A stretch of 64,000 bases of DNA, from NCBI RefSeq assembly GCF_028553745.1, contig NZ_CP067132.1:124001-188000 (forward strand), written 5' to 3'. Source of the DNA: Paracoccus seriniphilus (GTDB taxonomy: Bacteria > Pseudomonadota > Alphaproteobacteria > Rhodobacterales > Rhodobacteraceae). Below the pieces are notes generated by a model, which saw only the letters and a list, made by a program, of their open reading frames with translations, made no database searches and had not been told where the DNA came from. The translations under genes were made by a program, and so were the position numbers. Shown piece after piece: positions 1 to 9,017 of the stretch. Numbering within the stretch: position 1 is the stretch's first letter; each line of letters begins with the position of its first letter.

Positions 1-706
1 TGTCCGCGCCCTCGATCTCGACCCGCGCGGTGATCCGATCATAGGAATCGGGCGCAAGAGACAGTACAAGATCCCGGATCACCGTCCGCGGTGTGCGATA
101 CAGCGACACTTCGCGGTAGACACCGCCATAGTTGAACCAGTCGGTGTTCTGCATGGGCACGCGATCGGCCTGCCGGCGATTGTCCACGAACAGCATCAGC
201 CAGTTGCGACCCGGCCGGACATGATCGGTCAGTTCCACGAAGAAAGGCGTCGATGCGCCAAGATGATTGCCAAGATAGGTTCCGTTCAGGAACACCTTGC
301 AGTCATAGCTTGCCGCCCCGACACGCAGGAACAGGCGTCCGTCAGGATCAGGTTCCAGATCCAGCGGGCGCGTGTACCATGACCCACCTTCAAAGAAATA
401 CCACTTGTCCTGCAGCATCTGCCAGTTCGAGGGCACCGGCACGACCTCTCCCATGAAGGGATCGTAATCCCATGGCTCACTACGCTCGGACGGGGGCTGT
501 GGCTGCATCGCGAACCATTTCTGACGCAGTCCCGTATCCAGCAGATCGACGCAGAAATTCCACTCTCCGTCCAGCGATTGCGCCACGCGACCGCCGGTGA
601 AGATCATCCCGCGATGGGTCAGGTTGCGCGCATCATAGGCGCGCGCGTAGCCCTCGTCGTGAAGGGCCGCCAAGGCATTTTCAGCAAGCTCGGAACGTTC
701 CAGCAT
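1..706 (-). CDS. Glycoside hydrolase family 2, beta-glucuronidase-like, N-terminal part
   Basis: The frame is open through the window edge, so only the first 235 residues are present. They form the GH2 jelly-roll sugar-binding domain. The stretch FNYGGVYREVSLY, preceded by VDNRR and VPMQNTDW, closely resembles the corresponding part of beta-glucuronidases such as E. coli UidA. No signal peptide is visible, so it probably acts in the cytoplasm on imported glycosides. The catalytic glutamates lie outside the window. The ATG has a strong GGAAGGGG ribosome site. It follows the TRAP binding-protein gene by 15 bases on the same strand, and fructuronate reductase and glucuronate isomerase nearby support a glucuronide substrate. 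Beta-galactosidase is the main alternative. Confidence 0.8.
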   Translation of the reverse strand, partial: MLERSELAENALAALHDEGYARAYDARNLTHRGMIFTGGRVAQSLDGEWNFCVDLLDTGLRQKWFAMQPQPPSERSEPWDYDPFMGEVVPVPSNWQMLQDKWYFFEGGSWYTRPLDLEPDPDGRLFLRVGAASYDCKVFLNGTYLGNHLGASTPFFVELTDHVRPGRNWLMLFVDNRRQADRVPMQNTDWFNYGGVYREVSLYRTPRTVIRDLVLSLAPDSYDRITARVEIEGAD

Positions 707-721
707 GACGGCCCCTTCCGT

Positions 722-1702
722 TTATTGCGCCGCAGCGCGGATTTGATCGATCAATTCGGCCAGCTCGGGATTGCCTTCGGTGGCCTCGTCGTACATCGGC
801 TGAACGGCCTCGATGAAGGGCGTCTTGTCCACCTGATGGATCTCGACACCCATCTCGCTTTGCGCTTCGGCAATCGCTGCGTCCGAGGCTTTCTTCCATT
901 CGGCACTGTGGAAGGTCATCGAGTTGCGGGCCGCGGTCGAAAGCGCGGTCTTTTCCTCTTCGGTCAGGCCATCCCAGGCGCAGTTCGAAATGAACACGAC
1001 CGAGGGAATCATCGTGTGCTCGTCCAGCGAGAAATGCTTGGATACTTCGCCATGACGCGCGGTGGTCAATGCGGTGGGATTGTTTTCGGCGCCATCCACG
1101 ACGCCCTGTTGCAGCGCGGAATACAGCTCTCCCCAGCCGATCGGGGTGGGATTGGCACCCAGCAGTTCGACCATCCGCACTGCCGAGGGGCTGGGCTGGA
1201 CGCGGATTTTCATGCCTTGCAGGTCTGCGGGGCTGAGAATCGGCTTGTTGGTATAAAAAGATCTTGCGCCTTCAGTATAATAGGCCAGACCACGAATGCC
1301 GGATTCAGCAGCCTTGTCCAGGATGGACTGGCCAATCTCGCCGGTGATGATCTTGTTGAAATGCTTCTCGCTCTGGAACATGTAGGGCAGGTTGAAGGCG
1401 GCATAGACCGGGGCAAAGGCCTCCAGCTCCGACGTATTCGATTTCGCCATGTCCAACGAGCAGTTCTGGACCTGTTCGGTCGATTCGCGCTGCGAACCCA
1501 GCTGACCGTTGGGGTAGATGCGGATCTTCAGCGCGCCATCCGTTGCCGCTTCGACCTCATCGGCCATTTTCTGCATCGAGATATGGACCGGGTGATCCTT
1601 GGGATTGTTGTGGTTGAGACGCAGTGTTTTCGCGTCAGCCGATGCGGCCATTGCCAGCATGGACAGCGCGGTGGTGGCGGCCAGCGTTTTTGCCGTGGTC
1701 AT
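722..1702 (-). CDS. dctP: TRAP transporter solute-binding protein (DctP family)
   Basis: Periplasmic binding protein of a tripartite ATP-independent transporter, 326 residues. It starts with a Sec signal (MTTAKTLAATTALSMLAMAASADA), followed by KTLRLNHNNPKDHPVH and IRIYPNGQLGSQRE, typical of the DctP family including uronate binders. The start at 1702 is chosen because GGGAGGAAC stands just upstream; the frame stays open further upstream without a ribosome site. Its membrane partners DctQ and DctM are on the opposite strand across a shared regulatory region, an unusual split. The downstream GH2 gene and the uxuB-uxaC genes suggest a hexuronate or hexuronide ligand, which is inference. Confidence 0.9.
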   Translation of the reverse strand: MTTAKTLAATTALSMLAMAASADAKTLRLNHNNPKDHPVHISMQKMADEVEAATDGALKIRIYPNGQLGSQRESTEQVQNCSLDMAKSNTSELEAFAPVYAAFNLPYMFQSEKHFNKIITGEIGQSILDKAAESGIRGLAYYTEGARSFYTNKPILSPADLQGMKIRVQPSPSAVRMVELLGANPTPIGWGELYSALQQGVVDGAENNPTALTTARHGEVSKHFSLDEHTMIPSVVFISNCAWDGLTEEEKTALSTAARNSMTFHSAEWKKASDAAIAEAQSEMGVEIHQVDKTPFIEAVQPMYDEATEGNPELAELIDQIRAAAQ

Positions 1703-1804
1703 GAAGTTCCTCCCAGAAGATTCGCGACGAGAACCCGTCGGTCTGATGTAAAGCCGGTTGCAGAATAAATTCCGGGGTAATTTGGGCCACCAATTTTCCT
1801 CGGT

Positions 1805-1832
1805 GTCAACCAATTTTGCAAAATTGGTTGAC
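1805..1832. promoter_or_regulatory. 28-bp perfect palindrome, candidate GntR-type hexuronate operator
   Basis: Two 14-base arms, GTCAACCAATTTTG and its exact complement, meet without a spacer between the divergent dctP and dctQ genes. The right half contains TTGGTTGACCA, which fits the TTGGTnnACCA pattern of FCD-type GntR regulators such as UxuR, ExuR and LldR. No GntR gene lies beside it, so the regulator would be encoded outside the window. Confidence 0.7.
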
Positions 1833-1907
1833 CACTTCTTGCAACCCCTGCATTCTGCGCCCGACTCGCAGGGGTGATCGCGCCCCGCTTCGGGAGGAAG
1901 GATTGCC

Positions 1908-1943
1908 ATGCCACATGAAATGATCGCAGGGGCACACCCATGA
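1908..1943 (+). CDS. Possible 11-residue leader peptide coupled to dctQ
   Basis: A short frame, MPHEMIAGAHP, has a strong GGGAGGAAGG ribosome site six bases before its ATG. Its TGA overlaps the dctQ start as ATGA. The dctQ ATG itself has only a weak ribosome site, so translation of the short frame could deliver ribosomes to dctQ. The alternative is that the good site is a chance purine run. There is no direct evidence of translation. Confidence 0.35.
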   Translation: MPHEMIAGAHP

Positions 1944-2458
1944 GACGTATCGCCGACGCCATGCTGCGTTTCGGAATCATCGCAGTGTTCCTGGTCTTGC
2001 TGATCTGCGTGACGTGGCAGGTTGTCAGCCGCTACCTGCTGGGCACACCATCAACCATCACCGACGAACTGGCACGGTTCCTGTTCATGTGGCTGGCCCT
2101 GGTCGGCGGCGCCTATACCTATGGCCAGGGCCGCCATCTGGCCATCGATCTGCTGCCCCAGAGCCTGTCCGGGCGCAAACGCCTGATGATCGAGACCCTG
2201 ATCACCCTGCTGATCGGGCTCTTTGCCGCGCTGATCATGGTCTGGGGCGGCGGTCAACTGATGCAGCGCACCCTGGCATCGGGTCAGATTTCCCCGGCCC
2301 TGCAATTGCCCATGGGCTGGGTCTATGGCGCCATTCCGCTGTCGGGGCTGATCATCATGGCCTATGCGGCCGGAAATCTGGCGCAGATCCGGCGCGGAAA
2401 CTCGATTCTCGGCCAGCCCGAAGAAGTGCCACTTGAACATAAGGAAGCCGGGCTATGA
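1940..2458 (+). CDS. dctQ: TRAP transporter small permease (DctQ family)
   Basis: Small membrane subunit of a TRAP transporter, 172 residues with four hydrophobic segments (about 8-30, 45-62, 85-110 and 125-150). The DELARFLFMWLALVGGAYTY motif around residue 37 is typical of DctQ. It overlaps the large permease gene by four bases (ATGA) and opens the rightward hexuronate operon. The matching binding protein is the divergent gene at 722-1702. It stabilises the DctM channel in the inner membrane. Confidence 0.9.
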   Translation: MRRIADAMLRFGIIAVFLVLLICVTWQVVSRYLLGTPSTITDELARFLFMWLALVGGAYTYGQGRHLAIDLLPQSLSGRKRLMIETLITLLIGLFAALIMVWGGGQLMQRTLASGQISPALQLPMGWVYGAIPLSGLIIMAYAAGNLAQIRRGNSILGQPEEVPLEHKEAGL

Positions 2459-3756
2459 ACTGGGCCGCTGTCGTTCTGTTTTCCTCTTTCGCGACGCTGA
2501 TGGTCATTGGCGTCCCGATTGCATTTTCCATCGGCATCGCGGCTGCGCTGACATTTCTGCTGTTCATGACCTTTGACCAGACGATCTTCATCGTCGCACA
2601 GCAGATGGCATCCGGACTGGACAGTTTTACGCTTTTGGCGATTCCCTTCTTCATCCTTGCCGGGAACATCATGAACCGCGGCGGCATCGCCCTGCGGCTG
2701 ATCGAATTCGCCAAGGTCCTGGGTGGCCGCCTGCCCGGCGCGCTGGCGCATTGCAATGTGATTGCCAACATGATGTTCGGCTCGATCTCGGGGTCAGCCG
2801 TGGCCTCGGCGGCGGCGGTCGGCGGTGTCATGGCACCGCTGCAGCGCAAGGAAGGCTATGACCCGGCCTATTCCGCCGCCGTCAACATCGCCTCCAGCCC
2901 GACCGGCCTGCTGATCCCGCCTTCGACGACATTGATCGTCTATTCGCTGATCACCGGTGGCACGTCCATCTCGGCACTGTTCGTGGCGGGCTATCTGCCC
3001 GGTGCCCTGCTGGGTCTGTCGCTGATGCTGGTTGCCGGCGTCATTGCCAAGCGGCGCGGCTATCCCGTGTCCCAGCGCCCCAGCTGGGCGGAAGTCCGGC
3101 ATCGCACGCTGGATGCGATTCTGCCGCTGGGTCTGGTTCTGGTCATCATGGGGGGGATCATTGGCGGCGTATTCACCGCCACCGAGGCCTCGGCAGCCGC
3201 TGTCGTCTATTCGCTGGTTCTGGCGCTGTTCTGGTATCGCGAAATCGGGCTGAAGGACCTGCCCTCGATCCTGCTGGAAAGCGCCGTCACGACCACCATC
3301 GTGCTGTTCATGATCGGCACATCCATCGCCATGTCGCGCGCCATGGCCTATGGCGACATCCCCTTCGCACTGTCGGATTATCTGCTGATGCTGTCGGACA
3401 ACCCGCTGGTGATCCTGCTGGTCATCAATCTGGCGCTGCTGGTCGTGGGCACCTTCATGGACATGACGCCCGCGCTGCTGATCTTCACCCCGATCTTCCT
3501 GCCGGTGGTGAGCGATCTGGGCATGGACCCGGTGCATTTCGGGATCATGATGACCTTCAACCTGTCGATCGGCATCTGCACGCCGCCGGTGGGATCGGCG
3601 CTGTTCATCGGCTGTTCGGTCGGCCAGGTCCCCATCGCCCGGGTGATCCGCCCGCTGCTGCCCTTTTACGCCGTCATGATCGGCCTGCTGCTCTTGGTGA
3701 CCTTCGTGCCCGAGATCAGCCTGATCCTTCCGCAATGGCTTCTGAACTACGGTTGA
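2455..3756 (+). CDS. dctM: TRAP transporter large permease (DctM family)
   Basis: The 433-residue transport channel subunit, hydrophobic throughout with about twelve membrane segments. Characteristic DctM stretches are seen: FFILAGNIMNRGGI, GSISGSAVASAAAVG and NIASSPTGLLIPPSTTLIVY. Length is normal for the family. Import is driven by the sodium or proton gradient, together with DctQ and the periplasmic DctP. The start overlaps the dctQ stop, and the GH31 gene begins four bases after the stop, so all belong to one transcript. Confidence 0.92.
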   Translation: MNWAAVVLFSSFATLMVIGVPIAFSIGIAAALTFLLFMTFDQTIFIVAQQMASGLDSFTLLAIPFFILAGNIMNRGGIALRLIEFAKVLGGRLPGALAHCNVIANMMFGSISGSAVASAAAVGGVMAPLQRKEGYDPAYSAAVNIASSPTGLLIPPSTTLIVYSLITGGTSISALFVAGYLPGALLGLSLMLVAGVIAKRRGYPVSQRPSWAEVRHRTLDAILPLGLVLVIMGGIIGGVFTATEASAAAVVYSLVLALFWYREIGLKDLPSILLESAVTTTIVLFMIGTSIAMSRAMAYGDIPFALSDYLLMLSDNPLVILLVINLALLVVGTFMDMTPALLIFTPIFLPVVSDLGMDPVHFGIMMTFNLSIGICTPPVGSALFIGCSVGQVPIARVIRPLLPFYAVMIGLLLLVTFVPEISLILPQWLLNYG

Positions 3757-3760
3757 TTGA

Positions 3761-6148
3761 ATGAAAACGCTGAAAAACTGGGGCTTTCACAGCCGCGATG
3801 ACGCCACCGTCACCCTGGACCTCGAAGCCGGTCGCCGCCTGCGCGTGGCGGTGCTGGAACAGGACCTGTTCCGGGTCTCGCTGATCGGGGCCAACGGCTG
3901 GCGGCAGGGGCGGACATGGTCCATTGCCCCCGACGCAGATGTGCCCTTCGAGGGCCGCGACCGCGATCTGAACTGCGGCTTTAGCTGCCCCGGCTATCAG
4001 TTTGCCGAAGAAGATGGCGCGCTGATCATTCAGACAGAGGCATTGCGCCTTCTCATTCGCGCACCGCTGCAGCTGATCTGGCAGGCTCGCATCGATGGCG
4101 AATGGCGCGTCTTTGCCACCGACCGCCCGACGGGGGCCTATATGGCTGGCACCCGCGATCACAGTCACGCCCATTTCCTGCTGCGCGAGTCCTCGGAACA
4201 GGTTTACGGTCTGGGCGAAAAGACCGGCGATCTGGAACGTTCCGGGCGCCGCTTTGAAATGCGCAATCTGGACGCCATGGGCTATGACGCGGAAAGCACC
4301 GATCCGCTTTACAAGCATATCCCCTTTACCATGACGCGCACCCGGAACGCCGGATCATGGTCGATCTTCTACGACAATCTTGCCAGTTGCTGGTTCGATC
4401 TGGGCAATGAGCTGGACAACTATCACCGTCCCTATCGCGCCTATCGCGCACAGGATGGCGATCTGGATTACTATATGAGCTGGTCTCCCGATCTGGCCGG
4501 TCTGACACGGCGTCAGGCCTGGCTGACCGGCGGCACGGCCTTCCCGCCGCGCTGGTCCCTGGGCTATTCCGGATCGACCATGAGCTATACCGACGCGCCG
4601 GATGCACAGGATCAGGTCAGCGGCTTTCTGGACAGGATCACCGAACATGACCTGCCCTGCGACAGCTTCCAGATGTCGTCGGGCTATACCTCGATTGGCG
4701 ACAAGCGCTATGTGTTCAACTGGAACACCGAGAAATTCCCCGACATTGACGCCATGGCGGCGCAATATGGCGAACGTCAGGTTCATCTGATTGCCAATAT
4801 CAAGCCCTGTCTGCTGCAGGATCATCCCCGCTACGCCGAGGCTATGGAGGCAGGGCTGTTCGTGCGCGACAGTGAAAGCGATGCGCCCGAACGTTCGGTC
4901 TTCTGGGATGACGAAGGGTCGCATCTGGATTTCACCAATCCCGATACGGTCGAATGGTGGAAATCGAATATTGCAACGCAATTGCTGGCCCATGGCATCG
5001 GCTCCACCTGGAATGACAACAATGAATACGAAATCTGGGACGGCGCGGCGCGCTGTCACGGCTTTGGCGATCCCATCGAGATCGGGCTGATCCGACCGCT
5101 GATGCCGGTGCTGATGACCCGCGCCTCGCGCGATGCGCAGATCGCCCATGCGCCCGCCACGCGGCCCTATCTGATCAGCCGTTCCGGCGCACCGGGCATT
5201 CAGCGCTATGCCCAGACATGGACCGGCGACAATCGCACCGACTGGAAGACCATCCGCTACAACACCCGGATGGGGCTGGGGCTGTCCATGTCGGGTATCT
5301 TCAATATCGGCCATGACGTTGGCGGATTTTCCGGACCGCGCCCCGAACCCGAGCTGTTCCTGCGCTGGGTGCAGAACGGCATTTTCCACCCGCGTTTCAC
5401 CATCCATTCCTGGAATGATGATGGCACGGTGAACGAACCGTGGATGTATCCTGAAATCCTGCCGCAGATCAGGGCCGCGCTCGATCTGCGCTATCGCCTG
5501 ATCCCTTATCTTTATTCTGCATTGTATCAGGCGGTGGTGGATCATCAGCCGATGCTGCGCCCGACATTGATGGACCATGAAAACGATCCGCGCTGCTTCG
5601 AGGAAAGCGACGACTTCCTTCTGGGGCGCGATCTGCTTGTGGCCACGGTGATGGAACGCGGCGCGACAGAGCGCAGGGTCTGGCTGCCCGACAATGGCAC
5701 CGGCTGGTATGACTTTCACAGTCAGACCTGGCACGCACCGGGGCAGAGCATCACCTTGCCGGTCACCCTTGACACCATACCGCTGTTCGTGCGCGCCGGC
5801 GCGGTGCTGCCCCTGTCGGCAGGCGCCAAACGCGCCGCAAGCGAGGCCGATCCAAACCGCAGTCTGGCCATTTTCCCTGCCCAGGGCACCTTCTGCGATC
5901 ACGCCCTGCTGTATGAAGATGACGGTGTCGATGCAAGGGCCCTCGATGGGGCACATTGGCTGCTGGATGTTCAGGTGAATGGCAGCGAGGATGCAATTGA
6001 CCTGACACTGACGGCCTCGGGTGACTGGCTACCCCAATGGCAGAAATTGACGGTCACCCTGCCCGCATCAGAGACCCGTGTCCTGCGGATCAATGGCGTC
6101 GAAACGGATCATATTCTTGCAAGCAAGGTGCCCCATGCAGAGCATTGA
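3761..6148 (+). CDS. Glycoside hydrolase family 31 (alpha-glucosidase-like)
   Basis: A 795-residue GH31 enzyme with an N-terminal mutarotase-like domain, a catalytic barrel from about 250 to 600 and C-terminal beta domains. The predicted nucleophile is Asp419 in WNDNNEYEIW; the usual family motif is WxDMNE. The predicted acid/base is Asp490 in TWTGDNRTDW. There is no signal peptide, so it should act on imported oligosaccharides. It lies between the TRAP permease and the uronate genes, and its stop overlaps the start of uxuB. This suggests it removes an alpha-linked sugar from a uronate-containing glycoside. Alpha-glucosidase and alpha-xylosidase activities cannot be told apart from the sequence. 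Confidence 0.88.
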   Translation: MKTLKNWGFHSRDDATVTLDLEAGRRLRVAVLEQDLFRVSLIGANGWRQGRTWSIAPDADVPFEGRDRDLNCGFSCPGYQFAEEDGALIIQTEALRLLIRAPLQLIWQARIDGEWRVFATDRPTGAYMAGTRDHSHAHFLLRESSEQVYGLGEKTGDLERSGRRFEMRNLDAMGYDAESTDPLYKHIPFTMTRTRNAGSWSIFYDNLASCWFDLGNELDNYHRPYRAYRAQDGDLDYYMSWSPDLAGLTRRQAWLTGGTAFPPRWSLGYSGSTMSYTDAPDAQDQVSGFLDRITEHDLPCDSFQMSSGYTSIGDKRYVFNWNTEKFPDIDAMAAQYGERQVHLIANIKPCLLQDHPRYAEAMEAGLFVRDSESDAPERSVFWDDEGSHLDFTNPDTVEWWKSNIATQLLAHGIGSTWNDNNEYEIWDGAARCHGFGDPIEIGLIRPLMPVLMTRASRDAQIAHAPATRPYLISRSGAPGIQRYAQTWTGDNRTDWKTIRYNTRMGLGLSMSGIFNIGHDVGGFSGPRPEPELFLRWVQNGIFHPRFTIHSWNDDGTVNEPWMYPEILPQIRAALDLRYRLIPYLYSALYQAVVDHQPMLRPTLMDHENDPRCFEESDDFLLGRDLLVATVMERGATERRVWLPDNGTGWYDFHSQTWHAPGQSITLPVTLDTIPLFVRAGAVLPLSAGAKRAASEADPNRSLAIFPAQGTFCDHALLYEDDGVDARALDGAHWLLDVQVNGSEDAIDLTLTASGDWLPQWQKLTVTLPASETRVLRINGVETDHILASKVPHAEH

Positions 6149-7568
6149 CCATATCGCCTTCTCATATGATCGCGCAGCCCTGCGGCCCCGCATCCTGCAT
6201 ATCGGCTTTGGAGCTTTCGCGCGCGCCCATCAACTGGTCTATCTGAACGAAGCCCTTGCCAAGGGGGGCGATTGGGGTGTTGTCGCCTGCCGTCTGAATT
6301 CAGGTCAGGCCGAACTGGACGCGCTGGACGCGGCGGATCACCTGTATCACGTGATCGAGGCCGATGACCACGGCATCACCGCGCGCCAGATCGGCGCAGT
6401 TTGCGCGACGCTGCACCCCAAACGCGACGGGACAGACCGTCTGCTGGCGCAGATTGCCCAGCCGGATCTGGCCATCATCTCGCTGACCATCACTGAAAAG
6501 GGCTATACGCTGCGCGACGGGCATCTTGATCTGCAACATCCCGGAGTTGCCGCCGATCTTGCCGCGCCCGAAGCGCCGAGCACCGCCATCGGCGTGATCG
6601 TCGCCGGACTGGCGCAGCGTCGCGCGGCCGGGCTTGGCGGGCTGGCGATCATGTCATGCGACAACCTTCCCCATAACGGTGCATTGGCCCGCCGCGCGGT
6701 GATGGAATTCGCGCGCCAACGCGACAGCGGGCTGGCCGATTGGATTGACAGCAAGGTTACCTTCCCATCGACCATGATCGACCGGATCGTTCCCGCGCTG
6801 GACTCCGACGCGCTGGACCTGATCGAACGGGCAACCGGGAAACGCGATGAAAACAGCATCGTCGCAGAACCCTTCCGCCAATGGGTTATCGAGGACAGTT
6901 TCGCCGCTGGTCGTCCCGCATGGGAAGAAGCCGGCGCGCAGATTGTCCCCGATGTCGGCCCCTATGAGGACATGAAGCTGCGCATGCTGAATGGCGCGCA
7001 TAGCTTTCTGGCCTGTCTGGGGACGCTCTCGGGGCATCGCACCATCGCCGATTGCATGAATGATGCCGGACTGAAACGTGCCGCACGCAGGCTGATGGTC
7101 GGGGAACAAGCCCCCACCCTGCGCCCGGTGGCGGGGATCGATCTGTCCGGATATGCCGATGACCTGATCGCCCGTTTCGGCAATTCGCGCCTGCATCATC
7201 AGACCCGCCAGATTGCCACCGACAGCAGTGCGAAACTGCCCCAGAGGCTGATCGCTCCCGCCGCGCAGCATCTTGCTGCAGACGAGGGCTGCCCGCTGAC
7301 ATTTCTGGGGATCGCCGCATGGCTGCGCCATGTCCGTGTGACGGTCGAGGCAGGGGATCCCCTGCCCGATCCGCTGGAGCGCGAGTTGCGCCAGATCGTT
7401 CAGGACCACGCTGATGGTTCCGAATTCGTCGCCGCCATGCTTGCGTTGTCACAGGTCTTCCCCGCCGAACTGGCCAATGATCCCCGCTTCGCCCGCCCGG
7501 TCGCCGCCGCCTATGCGGTCCTGAGTCAGGGCAACATCAGCAACGCCATCGCGCAAACCTGCGAGTAA
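6135..7568 (+). CDS. uxuB: Fructuronate reductase (mannitol dehydrogenase family)
   Basis: A 477-residue NAD-dependent polyol dehydrogenase of the mannitol dehydrogenase family. The Rossmann nucleotide site is RILHIGFGAFARAH near residue 20. The C-terminal domain carries KLRMLNGAHSFLACLG, close to the substrate-site motif of fructuronate reductases. In the uronate pathway it converts D-fructuronate to D-mannonate. The ATG at 6135 lies inside the end of the GH31 gene (14-base overlap), and it is preferred to an upstream frame extension. Glucuronate isomerase follows three bases later, which makes fructuronate far likelier than mannitol as substrate. Confidence 0.85.
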   Translation: MQSIDHIAFSYDRAALRPRILHIGFGAFARAHQLVYLNEALAKGGDWGVVACRLNSGQAELDALDAADHLYHVIEADDHGITARQIGAVCATLHPKRDGTDRLLAQIAQPDLAIISLTITEKGYTLRDGHLDLQHPGVAADLAAPEAPSTAIGVIVAGLAQRRAAGLGGLAIMSCDNLPHNGALARRAVMEFARQRDSGLADWIDSKVTFPSTMIDRIVPALDSDALDLIERATGKRDENSIVAEPFRQWVIEDSFAAGRPAWEEAGAQIVPDVGPYEDMKLRMLNGAHSFLACLGTLSGHRTIADCMNDAGLKRAARRLMVGEQAPTLRPVAGIDLSGYADDLIARFGNSRLHHQTRQIATDSSAKLPQRLIAPAAQHLAADEGCPLTFLGIAAWLRHVRVTVEAGDPLPDPLERELRQIVQDHADGSEFVAAMLALSQVFPAELANDPRFARPVAAAYAVLSQGNISNAIAQTCE

Positions 7569-7571
7569 CCC

Positions 7572-8972
7572 ATGACAACATTCCTTGGCCCGGACTTTCT
7601 GCTGGACACCCCCGAGGCGCAGCGCCTGTATCATGAGGTCGCGGCCGATCTGCCGATCGTCGATTACCACAACCACCTGCCCCCGGCCGAAATCGCCGAA
7701 GACCGGCATTGGGACAACCTGGGACAGCTTTGGTTGGGCCATGACCACTACAAGTGGCGCGTCATGCGGTGGGCGGGCATTCCCGAAGATCGGATCACCG
7801 CTCCGGCCACGGATCGCGAGAAATTCGATGCCTTTGCCGAGGCCATGCCCCGATTGGTGATGAACCCCGTGCACCATTGGTCGCATCTGGAGCTTTGGCG
7901 CTATTTCGGTCTGGAGGGCACGGTTCTGTCCCCCGACACGGCAGATCAGGTCTGGGACCATGTGAATGCGATGCTGCCCGGCAAGGAATTCGGCGCGCGC
8001 GGATTGTTGCGCCAGATGAATGTGAAATTCCTGGGCACGACCGATGACCCGCTGGACGATCTGGCCCACCACAAGAAATTGCAGGGCGATCCCGAGCTTG
8101 TCGTCGCACCCAGTTTCCGACCCGATCGGGTCTTCCAGATCGAGGCCGCGGGGTTCGTGCCCTATATTCAGGCCCTGGCAACCCTGACCGGAAGCGAAAT
8201 CCGCGATTTCGATGGTCTGGCCGAGGCGCTGTTGCAGCGTCTGGACCATTTCGTCGCGCATGGCTGTCGGGCGGCCGATCACGGCATCGAACTGCTTGAT
8301 TGCGGGGCCGAATATCCGTCCAGCCAGCTGGACGACGTGCTGCGCCGCCGTCTTGACGGAGAGGTTCTGGACAGCGCCGATGCAGCAGCCCTGCGCGCGG
8401 CGCTTTTCGTGACCTTGGGGCGGGCCTATGCGGCACGCGGCATCGTCATGCAGCTGCATATCGGTCCGCTGCGCAATAACAGCAGCCGCCTGCTGGAACG
8501 GATCGGGCGCGATGCCGGCACCGATTCCATGAATGATTTTGCCATTGCCGCGCCCTTGAACGCCTTGCTGGACCGGCTGGATCGCAGCGACGAGCTGCCC
8601 GCGATGGTGCTGTATTCGGTGAACCCGGCTCATAACGCGATTCTGGCCACCACTGCCGGGAATTTTCAGGATGGCAGTCGCCCCGGCAAGATTCAGGCCG
8701 GAACCGCCTGGTGGTTCAATGACCAGTTGGACGGCATGCAGCGCCAGATGAACGATCTGGCGCAAATGGGGCTGATTTCTACCTTCCTTGGAATGCTGAC
8801 CGACAGCCGCTCGTTCCTGTCCTTCACACGGCATGAATATTTCCGGCGACTGCTGTGCCGGATGATAGGTCAATGGCACAAGGACGGCCTGCTGCCCGGT
8901 GACCAGACGGCGCTGAACGATCTGGTGCGCGACATCAGCTATCGCAATGCCGCGAAATGGTTTCTGGACTGA
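7572..8972 (+). CDS. uxaC: Glucuronate isomerase
   Basis: A 466-residue amidohydrolase-fold isomerase that converts glucuronate to fructuronate, and galacturonate to tagaturonate. The metal-site HxH is His33/His35 in VDYHNHLPP. WDNLGQLWLGHDHYKWRVMR and MNPVHHWSHLEL are highly characteristic UxaC stretches. Length matches the family (about 470). It is the last gene of the rightward operon and feeds the preceding fructuronate reductase. Mannonate dehydratase and KDG kinase are not in the window. Confidence 0.95.
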   Translation: MTTFLGPDFLLDTPEAQRLYHEVAADLPIVDYHNHLPPAEIAEDRHWDNLGQLWLGHDHYKWRVMRWAGIPEDRITAPATDREKFDAFAEAMPRLVMNPVHHWSHLELWRYFGLEGTVLSPDTADQVWDHVNAMLPGKEFGARGLLRQMNVKFLGTTDDPLDDLAHHKKLQGDPELVVAPSFRPDRVFQIEAAGFVPYIQALATLTGSEIRDFDGLAEALLQRLDHFVAHGCRAADHGIELLDCGAEYPSSQLDDVLRRRLDGEVLDSADAAALRAALFVTLGRAYAARGIVMQLHIGPLRNNSSRLLERIGRDAGTDSMNDFAIAAPLNALLDRLDRSDELPAMVLYSVNPAHNAILATTAGNFQDGSRPGKIQAGTAWWFNDQLDGMQRQMNDLAQMGLISTFLGMLTDSRSFLSFTRHEYFRRLLCRMIGQWHKDGLLPGDQTALNDLVRDISYRNAAKWFLD

Positions 8973-8980
8973 GCATGACA

Positions 8981-9007
8981 GGCCCCCGCATCTTTGATGC
9001 AGGGGCC
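8981..9007. terminator. Hairpin between convergent uxaC and oxidoreductase genes
   Basis: Arms GGCCCC-c-GCATC and GATGC-a-GGGGCC pair around a TTT loop, with one mismatch, between two convergent genes. There is no T-run on either side, so it is a weak or factor-assisted bidirectional terminator at best. Confidence 0.5.
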
Positions 9008-9017
9008 GGAATGCGGA

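Noticed and set aside
4355..5956. A 533-codon open frame on the minus strand
   Set aside because: Shadow of the GH31 gene; no recognisable protein features.
7449..8879. A 476-codon open frame on the minus strand
   Set aside because: Shadow of uxaC, whose motifs are complete.
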